Shown: positions 17,995 to 27,587, counted from the stretch's first letter. The stretch: DNA of 64,000 nt from Mucilaginibacter rivuli (GCF_019391655.1 NZ_JAHXPQ010000007.1:124001-188000), one strand, 5' to 3'. Translations and numbers: made by a program. The notes: generated by a model not told the origin, from the letters alone.

Positions 17995-18576
17995 ATGCCC
18001 GATATGATAGAGAACACCAGGATCGAGATCCCTTTGAGTAAAACCAAGCTGGCGAAGCTTTTGCTGTTTAGCATCATATTTTTGATTATCGGCCTTTGGA
18101 TGGTGATAAAAGATCCACAGATTAGTAACCCGGTATTCAATAACCCGGTGGTTAAAATATTCGCGTCTTACGGTGCGATAATAATGGGTGTGCTGGGTAG
18201 CTATTATTTCTCCAGAAAATTGTTCGACAATAACCCGGGCCTTGTTATTAACGAGGAAGGTATTTATGATAACACCAGCATATTTAAATTTGGGCTGATT
18301 CCCTGGTCTGATATTTCGCAAATATATGAACGGACAATCCAGGCAACAGCAACATCCAGGCAACACTTTGTAACCATAGGGCTAACCAAGCCCGGGAAAT
18401 ACATCACGAAGGAAACAAACACCCTGAAAAGAAAACTGCTTGAAGCCAACGCCAAAAGCTACGGCTCGCCCATCCATATCTCAACCAATGGCCTCAAAAC
18501 AAACCATCAGGATCTTTTTATACTTATGAGCGAGCGGTTTGAAAATTATAAAACAGGAAATAGCGACAAGGATTAA
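17995..18576 (+). CDS. STM3941-like membrane protein (193 aa)
   Basis: Two membrane segments (about residues 22-40 and 55-72) are followed by a soluble domain of about 110 residues. That domain has alternating strands and a PH-like layout (VINEEGIYDNTS, GLIPWSDISQIYE). The opening IEIPLSKTKLAKLL matches what I recall of STM3941-family proteins. No function is known. It follows recQ closely on the same strand and may be cotranscribed. Alternative in-frame ATG codons lie 3 codons into the protein. Confidence 0.75.
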   Translation: MPDMIENTRIEIPLSKTKLAKLLLFSIIFLIIGLWMVIKDPQISNPVFNNPVVKIFASYGAIIMGVLGSYYFSRKLFDNNPGLVINEEGIYDNTSIFKFGLIPWSDISQIYERTIQATATSRQHFVTIGLTKPGKYITKETNTLKRKLLEANAKSYGSPIHISTNGLKTNHQDLFILMSERFENYKTGNSDKD

Positions 18577-18606
18577 GTTTTTTCAACTCCGGCGTATTTG
18601 ATCCCT

Positions 18607-20544
18607 TTACTTATGCACCAAATACTTTACAGTCTTAGCCACATCCTTAGTCTTACAAGTCAGCAACACCCGCCATATCGTCTTTCCGTCCCAGCTATGT
18701 TTTAAACCCTGGTCTTCTGGCGAAACAAGTTCCATTTTTTCTTTGCTAACGCTCCACATCGCCGCATCATAATCCAGATAAACTTTGCTGTTATCAGGCA
18801 GGTTAAAAGCTATCCTTCCGGGTGTTGCCGTATCAACATCACAAACAGACATGAATGATTGTGTTAAACTGTTTAAAGGTACTTCCATCGCGTAGGTATC
18901 ATCAACCTCTATACCGTTGGTCTTATCCATTTTAATTACTCGTGTCCAGCTTTTAAGCCCCGCATCGGCGGGGTATGCTTTGGCAATATCCAAAGTTAAG
19001 TTCGATATGTTTTTTGCCTGCTGGTAGTTAACGCCCGTTGCTTCAAACTGCAAACCCACACCCTGCTCTTTGCCATTAATAACGGGCAGGTTATGGTATG
19101 CCGATGTGTTGAACCAAAGTTTATACCTATCCTTACCAAAAGTACGCGCCGTATACGTTCCTGAACCTACATCAATAATAACAGGGTATCCATCGGCATA
19201 CACTATAAAATCGCCAACATCATTGTGGTTATGGCTTTCGCCATTAGTACCTCCATGTGATGACACAAACAACCCGTTGTTTGAGCGCGATACCATCAGT
19301 TGTACATCGCTGTACCAGGCATCGGGTACGGGGCTTTCTTTTGCAGTAGCCGTGGCGCAGGCCTTTATCGCTGCCAGGTTATACAATACCCTTGTCCGCC
19401 GGAACTGCTCATATCCACCTTCAGTATTAAAGGAATGATAGGCCCAGCTGCCAAACTCCATCATAGGCTGGTAACCAATATCTTTACCAAAACGGTACAT
19501 CATCAGGCCATCGGGCTGTAGGGTAGGGTGGGCATCGGCTACATTGATAAAGTAATTGCCCGCTATGTGGGTTTTATAAATATAGCTTCCCATTTTTTGT
19601 ATAAAGGGCTCTTTATATATACTTACTTTGCCGCTTGTTGCATCATATAATAAGTTCAAGGCATCATAAACACAGCCACCCGCAGCGCCCCAATAACTTG
19701 GGCCTTCTTCGCAGCCGCCATCAACGCCAAGGCCATCCATGTATTGGTCCAATATTTTAATGGCACGGGTTAGGTCGGCTGTGCGTTTGGTTTCGTCTTT
19801 TTCCATTAATAAGGCGGCGGTAATATAGTTGCTGCATATCCATGGCGCCCAGTTGTTTAATTTGGCTTCGGGCTTGCCTCCACCCATCCAGCCGTATTTG
19901 GCGGTAAGCATCGGTGTAAATATCCTGCGGTTAAGTTCGTAACTGATACGCGGCCTTACCAGTTTTGATGCTTTATCCAATTGCGGGCCAACAAAGTAAT
20001 CTGTCCATGCCATTATGGCCCCGGTTTCGGCAGCAAACAGGTCAACAATCGGGTCTTCCACATCCGGTAAACCGGGCCCTGCCTTTTGTGCGCCAACATG
20101 CGCGCTTATCCCCCAAAAACTCTCTTCGCTTACCGACCATATGCCATTTATTATCTGGTCAACAAAACGGTCTTTTCCTTCAACCGCTTCGGCCATTACC
20201 AGGTCCCATAACTGGTTTCGTTTCTCGAAAGACAATTTTTCATAATTGGTACGATTGCCGTTTCGTACAAAATCGAGCATTACCGTTGCCGGGATATTTT
20301 TAAACTCCTTTTTTAAAGCCAATTCGCCCCTGCGGATGATATTAGCGATCACCGTATCAGGTAATAACTGCTTCCAGCCATCCGGCGTTTGCGGAAAAGG
20401 CTTAAACTTACCTTGCGGGATAAGCGATTGGCTCAAATCCGCTGATGTCTTTTGCAACAGCTCGCGATGGATCAATTGCGCTTTCGCGGAAAGGCAACCA
20501 ATAATTAATATCGGGAAGGCGATATGTTTTAGAACATATTTCAT
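18607..20544 (-). CDS. Secreted heparinase II/III-like polysaccharide lyase
   Basis: A signal peptide (MKYVLKHIAFPILIIGCLSA, cleavage after KA-Q) exports this 645-residue protein. An N-terminal alpha/alpha toroid (about 60-380) is followed by the heparinase II/III beta-domain. That domain shows the characteristic HNHNDVGDFIVYADGYP (about residues 425-441) and DVGSGTY, which hold catalytic His and structural residues. It should cleave a uronic-acid-containing glycan by beta-elimination. The substrate (heparin, alginate or other) cannot be read. No sulfatase or SusCD lies beside it. The ATG at 20544 is the one directly before the signal peptide. Confidence 0.87.
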   Translation of the reverse strand: MKYVLKHIAFPILIIGCLSAKAQLIHRELLQKTSADLSQSLIPQGKFKPFPQTPDGWKQLLPDTVIANIIRRGELALKKEFKNIPATVMLDFVRNGNRTNYEKLSFEKRNQLWDLVMAEAVEGKDRFVDQIINGIWSVSEESFWGISAHVGAQKAGPGLPDVEDPIVDLFAAETGAIMAWTDYFVGPQLDKASKLVRPRISYELNRRIFTPMLTAKYGWMGGGKPEAKLNNWAPWICSNYITAALLMEKDETKRTADLTRAIKILDQYMDGLGVDGGCEEGPSYWGAAGGCVYDALNLLYDATSGKVSIYKEPFIQKMGSYIYKTHIAGNYFINVADAHPTLQPDGLMMYRFGKDIGYQPMMEFGSWAYHSFNTEGGYEQFRRTRVLYNLAAIKACATATAKESPVPDAWYSDVQLMVSRSNNGLFVSSHGGTNGESHNHNDVGDFIVYADGYPVIIDVGSGTYTARTFGKDRYKLWFNTSAYHNLPVINGKEQGVGLQFEATGVNYQQAKNISNLTLDIAKAYPADAGLKSWTRVIKMDKTNGIEVDDTYAMEVPLNSLTQSFMSVCDVDTATPGRIAFNLPDNSKVYLDYDAAMWSVSKEKMELVSPEDQGLKHSWDGKTIWRVLLTCKTKDVAKTVKYLVHK

Positions 20545-20669
20545 GGCAGGTGTATAATGGTAAACAATAATAGTCAAAACAATCAATCATTCAATAAATC
20601 ACTCATTCAATCATTGTCAAATTAAACCATTGCCAATAAAATGCCTCCAAAAGATATCTGCCGAATGAT

Positions 20670-21131
20670 ATGACCGAGATCAAACAAAATACACTAAACC
20701 CTTTCAAAATACTGAGCATTAGCATCGGTATCATTTACCTGTGGTTTGGGGTGTTAAAGTTCTTCTTCGGCCTTAGCCCGGCAGAGCAGGTGGCATCGCA
20801 AACCATACACCAGCTAACATTCGGTTTGTTGCCCGACCGTATAGCCATAAGCGCTCTTGCAGTTTGGGAATGCGTATTAGGCACTATGCTCATTTTGCGC
20901 AGATACATGAAATTTACACTCATCCTCATGTTCGCGCATATGTGCCTTACTTTTACGCCTTTCGTTTTCTTTCCGCACCAAACATTTATGCACCTGCCTT
21001 ATGACTTTACCCTGCTGGGCCAGTACATCATGAAAAATATCATCATCATAAGCAGTGGGGCTGTTTTATGGCAGTATTACGTAAAGGGTACGCCAACTGT
21101 TTACATGAGGCCATTCAGTGAAAAACAATAG
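20670..21131 (+). CDS. Four-helix DoxX-like membrane protein (153 aa)
   Basis: Four hydrophobic segments (about residues 15-33, 58-76, 82-104 and 115-133) are arranged like DoxX/YkgB-type small membrane proteins. IIYLWFGVLKFFFGLSPAEQ near the N-terminus is the most telling motif. Members are associated with quinol oxidases or redox stress, but the role is unknown for most. It stands alone between the divergent heparinase-like gene and a secreted protein. The family call is by resemblance only. Confidence 0.6.
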   Translation: MTEIKQNTLNPFKILSISIGIIYLWFGVLKFFFGLSPAEQVASQTIHQLTFGLLPDRIAISALAVWECVLGTMLILRRYMKFTLILMFAHMCLTFTPFVFFPHQTFMHLPYDFTLLGQYIMKNIIIISSGAVLWQYYVKGTPTVYMRPFSEKQ

Positions 21132-21348
21132 CCCGTATCTTCCCAAATTCTCATTTATTCTGTCAAATCTCAAAAAAGGCAATTAAATTCTACTCTTTAC
21201 CAAATCTATTTAATGTTTTGAGTTGTAATTCTTTATAATTCATAAATTAAAGAATTATATTCTTTGTAATCTATTTATTACAATATAATAATCTTTAAAA
21301 TTAAACTATATCAAATTGACCTCGTCTTACATACAAATACTAAGAAAA

Positions 21349-21978
21349 ATGAAAAAGTTAATTTTATTATCAGCCATAGCAGCAAGCAGTTTGATGTATC
21401 AATCGGCAAGCGCACAGATCCACGTAGGTTTACACATCAACTTAGGTAGCCCGGTAGTTTATGCACCGGCTCCTGTTTACCACGAACCTGCTCCGGTTTA
21501 CAACGATGTAGATTATTATTACCTGCCCGATGTTGAAGCCTATTACTCGGTAAGCCGCCACTGTTATTATTATAACGACGGCCGTACCTGGGTATCGGCT
21601 GCTTACTTACCCGGTGCTTACCGCGATTATGATATCAGCCGCGCCCGCCGTTTTGAAGTGCGCGAAGCAAGGCCATATTTACGTAACGATGTTTACCGCC
21701 AGCGTTTTGGTGGTGTAGCTAACCGCGACTGGAACCGCGCTTACGACCGCGAAAGGATGTATGCAAACCGCGACAGGGATTACCGCAACCAGTACCAAAG
21801 GGATGATAGGAGGGATAATGACCATCGTGATTATCAACAAAACAATGGTAACCGTGATAACAGGGGCCAGGGCCAATACCAACAAAATGGAGGTAACAAT
21901 AACCGCGGGCCGCAACAGGGTAACCAGCAAAATAATAACCGTGGTAACCATTTTGGGCGCGATAGCCACGGTATATAA
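21349..21978 (+). CDS. Secreted repetitive Asn/Arg/Gln-rich protein
   Basis: The signal peptide (MKKLILLSAIAASSLMYQSA, cleavage SAQ) is followed by a 90-residue folded part. That part is rich in Tyr and Pro (VYAPAPVYHEPAPVY, YYYLPDVEAYYSV, RHCYYYNDGRTWVSAAYLPG). From about residue 130 to the end it is low complexity: Arg/Asp/Tyr repeats, then Asn/Gln/Gly repeats, probably disordered. Related short exported proteins with a YYLPD motif are frequent in Sphingobacteriaceae and have no known function. The ATG at 21349 is chosen because it directly precedes the signal peptide. A terminator follows. Confidence 0.78.
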   Translation: MKKLILLSAIAASSLMYQSASAQIHVGLHINLGSPVVYAPAPVYHEPAPVYNDVDYYYLPDVEAYYSVSRHCYYYNDGRTWVSAAYLPGAYRDYDISRARRFEVREARPYLRNDVYRQRFGGVANRDWNRAYDRERMYANRDRDYRNQYQRDDRRDNDHRDYQQNNGNRDNRGQGQYQQNGGNNNRGPQQGNQQNNNRGNHFGRDSHGI

Positions 21979-22032
21979 GATAGTTTAGTGTTAGTGATTT
22001 AGTGTTGTTAGTTTTGATTGTTGTTGTTTACG

Positions 22033-22066
22033 AAGCCGTTCCGGAGCAAGTCTGGGGCGGCTTTTT
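22033..22066. terminator. Terminator after the secreted repetitive protein
   Basis: AAGCCG with TTCC pairs with GGGG and CGGCTT around an 11-base loop, then T6. The T-run reaches into the stop codon of the convergent kinase gene, so both genes may use it. Confidence 0.8.
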
Positions 22067-24192
22067 TATTGATGCAACAATTCGGCCCCCGGTTTCTTTG
22101 ATGATTCCTTCAGCAATATATAAAACGTAGTACCCTTGTTGGCAACGCTTTCAAACCATATCTCGCCGCCGTGGCTTTCAATAATTTGTTTAGAGATAGA
22201 CAGGCCCAGGCCAAATGAAGGCTCGCCAATGGTGCCCGGCCTTTTAGCTTGAGTAAACATATTAAATACCGAGTGTTTAAGCTCATCGGGTATGCCAATG
22301 CCGCTATCTGCTACCGAGATCAAAACATCAGCGTTGCGGTGTGTAACCTTAACAACAATATCTGTACCCTGCTGACTGAATTTGATCGAGTTACTGATGA
22401 GGTTACTGATCACCCGCCACATTTTTTCGCGGCTTAATGATAGTATCTCAGGATCAGGCAAGGGTTCAAAAACTATTTTCTGCTCCTTTTCAGCGGCCTT
22501 AAAGCGTAATAGTTCAATACTGTTGCTTACCAGGGTGTTAATATCAATATCTTCTTTCTGGATATCTTTAACCGTAACTGCGCCTGTAGCTTCCAGTATC
22601 TCCCTTATCAGTTCCAATGAGTTAGTAGTAGTGGTTTTAATAAGCTGCAATAATTCTTTTTGATCGTTGTGCAATTCCTCTTCCATCAGCATCAATGCCG
22701 TTAACGATGCTATACCGGCAATAGGGTTACGCAAATCATGCGCTACGGCGCGTAATATCCTGTCTTTTTCCTTATCGTTCAGTTCGAGGTTTAAAAATGC
22801 TCTTTGCAGGCTTTCATTCTGCTCGTGTATCTTTTTATTCAGATCGCTTAATACAGATACGTTCCTGCGCGTTTTTCGCCAGTTGGATAATATCAGTAAA
22901 ACAATGATCAGGGCCATGGCGGCAATAACAATAGCAACCGATAGGTAGATCAATTGCATACCGTTGTCTGATTTTAACTTTGCAATGGTACTTTGGTTCT
23001 CAAAATCTTTAAACTGGTGACTTACATCAATTTCGAGTAGTTTTTGTTTTGATTTATCTACCGAATCCTTTAAAGTAGCGTACCTGTTAAAATGCCCGAT
23101 TGACTCTTTTAACTTGTTTTTGCTTTGGTAATAATTGGCCATTAAATGGTTCCAGTCAACTTCAGCATCAGCGTTTTTAACAGTATCCAATTGCTTTCCT
23201 ATATTTTGCAGTAGCAAATACAATGAATCAATGTTATTTTGGGTAACGTAAATATGAGCCAGCTTTAATTCTGTAAGCTCGGCATCCCGGTTATCATTGC
23301 CTTTTTTAAGGTTTATGATATAGCTCTTTTTAAGTAATTCGACAGCAATTTTATAATCTTTTTCGGCTATGTATAGTTGTGCCATGTTTCCATAAACTAC
23401 GCCACGCGCTACCTCTGCCGAGGTGCTTTTTTCAGGATACTTTTTGCCTTCGGTATCAATAAAATTCAGCGCTTTTTGGTAAAACATCTTAGCGCTGTCT
23501 ACAAGTCCGGCTTTATAATAACTCAAAGCGGCATTATCCAATAATTCCTGCTGGCGATAAAAGGATGGGAAATTTTTCTCGCAACCTGCCGATTCTTGAA
23601 AGCTTTGTTTAAAGTAGTTAGCTGCTAAGTCATAATGCTCTTGCTTGTATATAACCATACCCAGGCGGTAACTGTAATCGGCAAGGGTGCAGTTATTCAG
23701 GTTATTGCGGGCGGTTAATTTGCCTTTATAATAATATTGGTAGGCTTCAACAAATTTTTGCTTTTTGAACGCTACATCTCCTAACGAAAAATAGGCAATA
23801 CCCAATTGCTTGGGATAGTTTTTAGCATGCCCGGTAGTTTCCAATAAATTGAGCATGCTGTCGGCATAAAGTCCTCCTTTTTCGTAATCATTCACTACAT
23901 TAACGTAGTGGTCGCAATGCATCATATACACGTCAAACTGATCGGCAATGCTTATTTTCGGGTTTTTTGCAACAGCCGAATCAATAATATGTAATGCCTC
24001 ATTATGATCTTTGATGTAAAATATCCGGGTTGCCGAATCCAGTGTTTTTTTGAATTGAGCTGGGGATGCACCTTCGTTTACGTTTGAGTTACATGAGGGC
24101 AATAAAAGCAAAACAATAAATACAGCCATGCCATAAAAAGCACGGGTTGCTTTTTTTACGGGCAAAACACTTCGTAATTTTAGCTTAGGCAT
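22066..24192 (-). CDS. TPR-containing membrane sensor histidine kinase
   Basis: The 708-residue protein starts with a hydrophobic export segment that ends in a lipobox-like LPSC (C34). About ten TPR-like helix pairs follow (about 45-395) and would lie in the periplasm. One membrane helix (about 414-437) is followed by a coiled coil. HisKA has His 485 in AHDLRNPIAG, and HATPase has N-box SNLISNSIKF, G1 DSGIGIP and G2 FGLGLS. This periplasmic-TPR type is typical of Bacteroidota and usually pairs with a LuxR- or LytTR-type regulator; none is adjacent. A TATATTTG -7 box lies 10 bases before the ATG. Confidence 0.92.
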   Translation of the reverse strand: MPKLKLRSVLPVKKATRAFYGMAVFIVLLLLPSCNSNVNEGASPAQFKKTLDSATRIFYIKDHNEALHIIDSAVAKNPKISIADQFDVYMMHCDHYVNVVNDYEKGGLYADSMLNLLETTGHAKNYPKQLGIAYFSLGDVAFKKQKFVEAYQYYYKGKLTARNNLNNCTLADYSYRLGMVIYKQEHYDLAANYFKQSFQESAGCEKNFPSFYRQQELLDNAALSYYKAGLVDSAKMFYQKALNFIDTEGKKYPEKSTSAEVARGVVYGNMAQLYIAEKDYKIAVELLKKSYIINLKKGNDNRDAELTELKLAHIYVTQNNIDSLYLLLQNIGKQLDTVKNADAEVDWNHLMANYYQSKNKLKESIGHFNRYATLKDSVDKSKQKLLEIDVSHQFKDFENQSTIAKLKSDNGMQLIYLSVAIVIAAMALIIVLLILSNWRKTRRNVSVLSDLNKKIHEQNESLQRAFLNLELNDKEKDRILRAVAHDLRNPIAGIASLTALMLMEEELHNDQKELLQLIKTTTTNSLELIREILEATGAVTVKDIQKEDIDINTLVSNSIELLRFKAAEKEQKIVFEPLPDPEILSLSREKMWRVISNLISNSIKFSQQGTDIVVKVTHRNADVLISVADSGIGIPDELKHSVFNMFTQAKRPGTIGEPSFGLGLSISKQIIESHGGEIWFESVANKGTTFYILLKESSKKPGAELLHQ

Positions 24193-24202
24193 GTTTATTT
24201 AC

Positions 24203-24210
24203 CAAATATA
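24203..24210 (-). promoter_or_regulatory. -7 box (TATATTTG) of the TPR histidine kinase gene
   Basis: This exact TAnnTTTG match on the minus strand lies 10 bases before the ATG at 24192, giving a leader of about five bases. No -33 element is visible. Confidence 0.45.
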
Positions 24211-24289
24211 AAAAAAATAGCATGCTTTGATGGTATTCTGTCAATTTAACAGGATAAATAATAGGGATCGGCTAAATCTGACTTTGAAA

Positions 24290-25471
24290 TTACTTAAAGG
24301 CGTTTTCGCCGGTAATATCCATTCCGGTGATCAGTAAATGTATATCGTGTGTACCTTCATACGTAATTACCGATTCCAAATTAGCCATGTGCCTCATTAT
24401 CGGGTATTCGCCGGTAATGCCCATGCCTCCGAGCATTTGCCTGGCTTCGCGCGCTATGGTAATGGCTGTTTCTACGCTGTTGCGCTTTGCCATTGATATT
24501 TGCGCCGCCGTTGCGCGGTTTTCGCTTTTCAATACCCCTAAACGCCATACCAGTAATTGCGCTTTGGTAATTTCGGTGATCATTTCGGCCAGCTTTTTTT
24601 GCTGTAGCTGAAAGCCCGCTATAGGCTTGCCAAATTGCTTGCGCTCTTTGGTGTAACGCAAAGCCGTATCATAACAATCCATAGCCGCGCCCAAAGCACC
24701 CCATGTTATGCCATAACGCGCCTGGTTTAAACAACCCAATGGTCCTTTTAAGCCTGATACATTGGGCAGCAGATTTTCTTTCGGGACCTTTACCTGATCA
24801 AAAACCAACTCGCCCGTTGCCGATGCCCGTAACGACCATTTATTATGTGTTTCGGGCGTAGTAAAACCTTCCATACCCCGCTCCACAATAAGGCCATGTA
24901 TCTTGCCTTCTTCATTCTTTGCCCACACTACCGCGATATCCGCAAAGGGAGCGTTGGATATCCACATTTTGGCGCCGTTCAGCAGGTAATGGTCGCCCAT
25001 GTCTGTAAAGTTAGTGGTCATGCCACCCGGATCCGATCCATGGTCAGGTTCGGTTAAACCAAAGCAACCCATCAACTCGCCGGTGGCCAGTTTAGGCAGG
25101 TACTTTTTGCGCTGCTCCTCGCTGCCATATGCGTAAATAGGGTACATTACCAGCGAGCCCTGTACCGAAGCTGTAGATCGTATGCCCGAGTCGCCCCGCT
25201 CTATTTCCTGCATCATAATGCCGTATGCGGTGTAATCCAACCCTGCGCCACCATACTCAACAGGTATCGTAGGACCAAAAGCGCCTATCTCACCCAGGCC
25301 CTTTATCAGTTGCTTAGGGAAGGTAGCATTTTGAGCGTGCTCTTCAATTATCGGGCTAACCTCCCGCTTTACCCAATCCCTCACCGTAGCACGTATCAGC
25401 AAATGCTCTTCGCTTAACAATTCATCCAATAAATAATAATCAGGACTTTGGTACAGGTCGGTTTTAGGCAT
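24290..25471 (-). CDS. Acyl-CoA dehydrogenase, glutaryl-CoA dehydrogenase type
   Basis: This FAD enzyme of 393 residues oxidises an acyl-CoA and passes electrons to ETF. The catalytic Glu lies in TYEGTHDIHLLITG near the C-terminus, a signature shared with glutaryl-CoA dehydrogenases. RSTASVQGSLVMYPIYAYGS contains the Arg that contacts the second carboxylate in GCDH. CFGLTEPDHGSDPGGM is the FAD/substrate loop. Glutaryl-CoA to crotonyl-CoA (lysine/tryptophan breakdown) is therefore likely. The start at 25471 (MPKTDLYQSPDYYLL) fits the family. ETF is encoded at 6.9-8.6 kb in this window. Confidence 0.9.
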   Translation of the reverse strand: MPKTDLYQSPDYYLLDELLSEEHLLIRATVRDWVKREVSPIIEEHAQNATFPKQLIKGLGEIGAFGPTIPVEYGGAGLDYTAYGIMMQEIERGDSGIRSTASVQGSLVMYPIYAYGSEEQRKKYLPKLATGELMGCFGLTEPDHGSDPGGMTTNFTDMGDHYLLNGAKMWISNAPFADIAVVWAKNEEGKIHGLIVERGMEGFTTPETHNKWSLRASATGELVFDQVKVPKENLLPNVSGLKGPLGCLNQARYGITWGALGAAMDCYDTALRYTKERKQFGKPIAGFQLQQKKLAEMITEITKAQLLVWRLGVLKSENRATAAQISMAKRNSVETAITIAREARQMLGGMGITGEYPIMRHMANLESVITYEGTHDIHLLITGMDITGENAFK

Positions 25472-25489
25472 GGGGCTTAATGTTATATA

Positions 25490-25497
25490 CAAAGCTA
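25490..25497 (-). promoter_or_regulatory. -7 box (TAGCTTTG) of the acyl-CoA dehydrogenase gene
   Basis: This exact TAnnTTTG match on the minus strand lies 18 bases before the ATG at 25471. A TTTG lies only 12 bases upstream, too close for a standard -33. Confidence 0.45.
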
Positions 25498-25546
25498 ATA
25501 TTTAATGTGCAAATGAGTAAATGTGCGTATATGCAAATGGTCTTTT

Positions 25547-25636
25547 CTCTGTGTATCTCCGTGCCTTATCTCCTGTGTACTTTGCGGTTAAATTTAACCA
25601 CAGAGGTCACCGGGGTTTTTCGCAGAGTGCACAGAG
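25547..25636. repeat. CTCTGTG-type palindromic intergenic repeat, copy 1
   Basis: This 90-base inverted repeat is centred on a perfect GGTTAAATTTAACC (25586-25599). Its ends read CTCTGTGTATCTCCGTG and GCAGAGTGCACAGAG. A relative lies at 41948-42028. The rest of the 358-base gap holds AATC tetranucleotide runs (about 25644-25672 and 25783-25792) and no gene. Confidence 0.75.
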
Positions 25637-25829
25637 TTTTTATAATCAATCAATCAAAAATCAATCAATAAAAAATAAAGAGGGGGGATAAAGTAAGAAA
25701 GAAATTCAAAACATCTTCCGTCTTTCATTTTACATCTTCCATCCCTACAATATACAAAATTTCAACCGCATTGCCAAAAAGTCAATCAATCAGTACAGTT
25801 AATTAAAACCAGTATAATAACTTTACCGC

Positions 25830-26198
25830 ATGGTTAAGGTAGGGTTACAGGGTATTCAGTTTTTTGCCTGGCACGGCTTTTACCCCGAAGAGCAGGTTTC
25901 GGGGAATAATTTTGTGGTAGATGTTGAAGTGTCGTTTTTACAGCAACAGCATTTTGATACCGACGAGATAGGTCACACTGTTAACTACGAACAACTATAC
26001 GCCATCGCCGAAAGGCACATGGGCATTACCCGCAAGCTACTCGAAACCGTAGTACAGGGCATATTGGATGAAGTAAAAGAAACTTACCCTTTTGCCGAAG
26101 CCATCCGCGTAAGCCTGAAAAAATTGAACCCGCCTATAAAAGCGGATATTGCCTGCTCACTTGTTGAAATAACATACCGTAAGCCCGATGAAATTTAA
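25830..26198 (+). CDS. folB: Dihydroneopterin aldolase
   Basis: The enzyme splits 7,8-dihydroneopterin to hydroxymethyl-dihydropterin and glycolaldehyde in folate synthesis. The 122-residue length is standard. Motifs are WHGFYPEEQVSGNNF (residues 15-29, with the conserved Glu), TVNYEQLY with the conserved Tyr (about 50-57), LLETVVQGI (about 69-77) and the catalytic Lys in LKKLNPP. It overlaps the following FAD oxidase gene by 11 bases, so the pair is translated together, though the reactions are unrelated apart from glycolaldehyde/glycolate chemistry. Confidence 0.95.
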   Translation: MVKVGLQGIQFFAWHGFYPEEQVSGNNFVVDVEVSFLQQQHFDTDEIGHTVNYEQLYAIAERHMGITRKLLETVVQGILDEVKETYPFAEAIRVSLKKLNPPIKADIACSLVEITYRKPDEI

Positions 26199-27585
26199 TT
26201 CCATAACCGCAGATATTTTACAACAAATAAAAGCTATTGTTGGCGATAGCAACGTATTTACCTTAAGGGATGACCTGGAAAAATACAGCCATGATGAAAC
26301 CGAGGACCTACATTATTATCCCGAAGTTGCCGTAAAACCCAAAACGGCTGATGAGATATCGGCCCTGTTAGCACTTTGCAACGCAAAACTTATCCCGGTA
26401 ACACCACGCGGAGCTGGCACGGGTTTAGCAGGTGGCGCATTGCCTATTCACGGCGGCTTGATCATTTCAATGGAGCGTTTCAATACCATTATCAGTATCG
26501 ACGAGCGCAACCTGCAGGCTACTGTTGAACCCGGCGTAATTACCGAGGTATTTATGAACGCGGTAGAAGAGAAGGGTTTGCTGTACCCTGTAGACCCGGC
26601 AAGTAAGGGCAGCTGCTTTATTGGCGGCAACATGGCCAATTGCTCGGGCGGCCCACGAGTGGTAAAGTACGGTACCATCCGCGAATATGTGCTCAACTTC
26701 GAGGTGGTTTTACCTACCGGTGAAATTATCTGGACAGGTGCCAATACGCTCAAATACGCATCGGGCTATAACCTCACTCAATTAATGATAGGATCCGAAG
26801 GAACACTCGGTATCATCACCAAAATAGTAGTAAAACTCATTCCAAAACCAACGCAAACGGTACTCATGCTGGCCTCGTTCCAAACTAATGAGCAGGCTTG
26901 CGGCGCGGTATCCGCTATATTCAGGGCGGGCATTATCCCGTCGGCATTAGAGTTTATGGAGCGCAGAGGAGTAGAATGGGTGGTGGAGCATGACGGCATT
27001 AACTTTGATATTAAAGACGGCATTGGCGCTTACCTGCTCATCGAGGTAGATGGTAATAATGCCGATGTCATATTCGGCGATTGTGAAACCATCAACACTG
27101 TATTGGAAGAATTTGATTGCCAGGATATCCTCTTTGCCGATTCATCGGCACAAAAAGAAGAGCTTTGGTACATGCGCCGCACTATGGCCGTATCGGTTAA
27201 ATCAAATTCCGTGTATAAGGAAGAAGACACCGTAGTACCTCGCGCCGAACTACCCGCCCTCATCAAAGGCATTAAGGCCATAGGCGAGAAATACGGTTTC
27301 GAATCCGTTTGCTACGGTCACGCCGGTGATGGTAACCTGCACGTAAACATCATAAAAGCCGGTATGAGCGATGCCGACTGGAACACCAAACTCAAAGACG
27401 GCATTAAAGAAATATTTGAACTCACGGTAGCCCTCGGCGGCACCATCAGCGGCGAACACGGCATTGGCCTGGTGCAAAAAGAATTTATGCCTTTGAAGTA
27501 TGCTGATATCAATCTGAATTTGATGCGTGGGATAAAGCAGGTTTTCGATCCGAATGGGATTTTGAACCCGGGGAAGATATTTTAG
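26188..27585 (+). CDS. FAD-linked oxidase, GlcD/D-lactate dehydrogenase type
   Basis: This 465-residue flavoenzyme oxidises a 2-hydroxy acid such as glycolate or D-lactate. The PCMH-type FAD domain covers about 35-220: PRGAGTGLAGGALP, SCFIGGNMANCSGG and YNLTQLMIGSEGTLGIIT. The C-terminal cap domain shows YGHAGDGNLHVNI and GGTISGEHGIGLVQK, and FDPNGILNPGK ends the protein. It lacks GlcE and GlcF partners nearby, so it may act alone. It starts inside the end of folB; dihydroneopterin aldolase releases glycolaldehyde, so a salvage link to glycolate oxidation is possible but speculative. Confidence 0.9.
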   Translation: MKFNSITADILQQIKAIVGDSNVFTLRDDLEKYSHDETEDLHYYPEVAVKPKTADEISALLALCNAKLIPVTPRGAGTGLAGGALPIHGGLIISMERFNTIISIDERNLQATVEPGVITEVFMNAVEEKGLLYPVDPASKGSCFIGGNMANCSGGPRVVKYGTIREYVLNFEVVLPTGEIIWTGANTLKYASGYNLTQLMIGSEGTLGIITKIVVKLIPKPTQTVLMLASFQTNEQACGAVSAIFRAGIIPSALEFMERRGVEWVVEHDGINFDIKDGIGAYLLIEVDGNNADVIFGDCETINTVLEEFDCQDILFADSSAQKEELWYMRRTMAVSVKSNSVYKEEDTVVPRAELPALIKGIKAIGEKYGFESVCYGHAGDGNLHVNIIKAGMSDADWNTKLKDGIKEIFELTVALGGTISGEHGIGLVQKEFMPLKYADINLNLMRGIKQVFDPNGILNPGKIF

Positions 27586-27587
27586 AG

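Noticed and set aside
18607..20544. Heparinase-like, PL6 and GH28 genes as one uronate-degrading system
   Set aside because: They lie about 20 and 35 kb apart with unrelated genes between and no shared regulator. The similarity is of chemistry only.
21679..21969. Long antisense reading frame opposite the repetitive secreted protein
   Set aside because: It is a product of the biased Asn/Arg/Gly codons. It is a mirror-image frame with no start signal or conserved motif.
25640..25800. AATC/CAAT runs as a possible CRISPR or regulated microsatellite
   Set aside because: They are only short, imperfect tetranucleotide runs. There are no evenly spaced direct repeats or cas genes.
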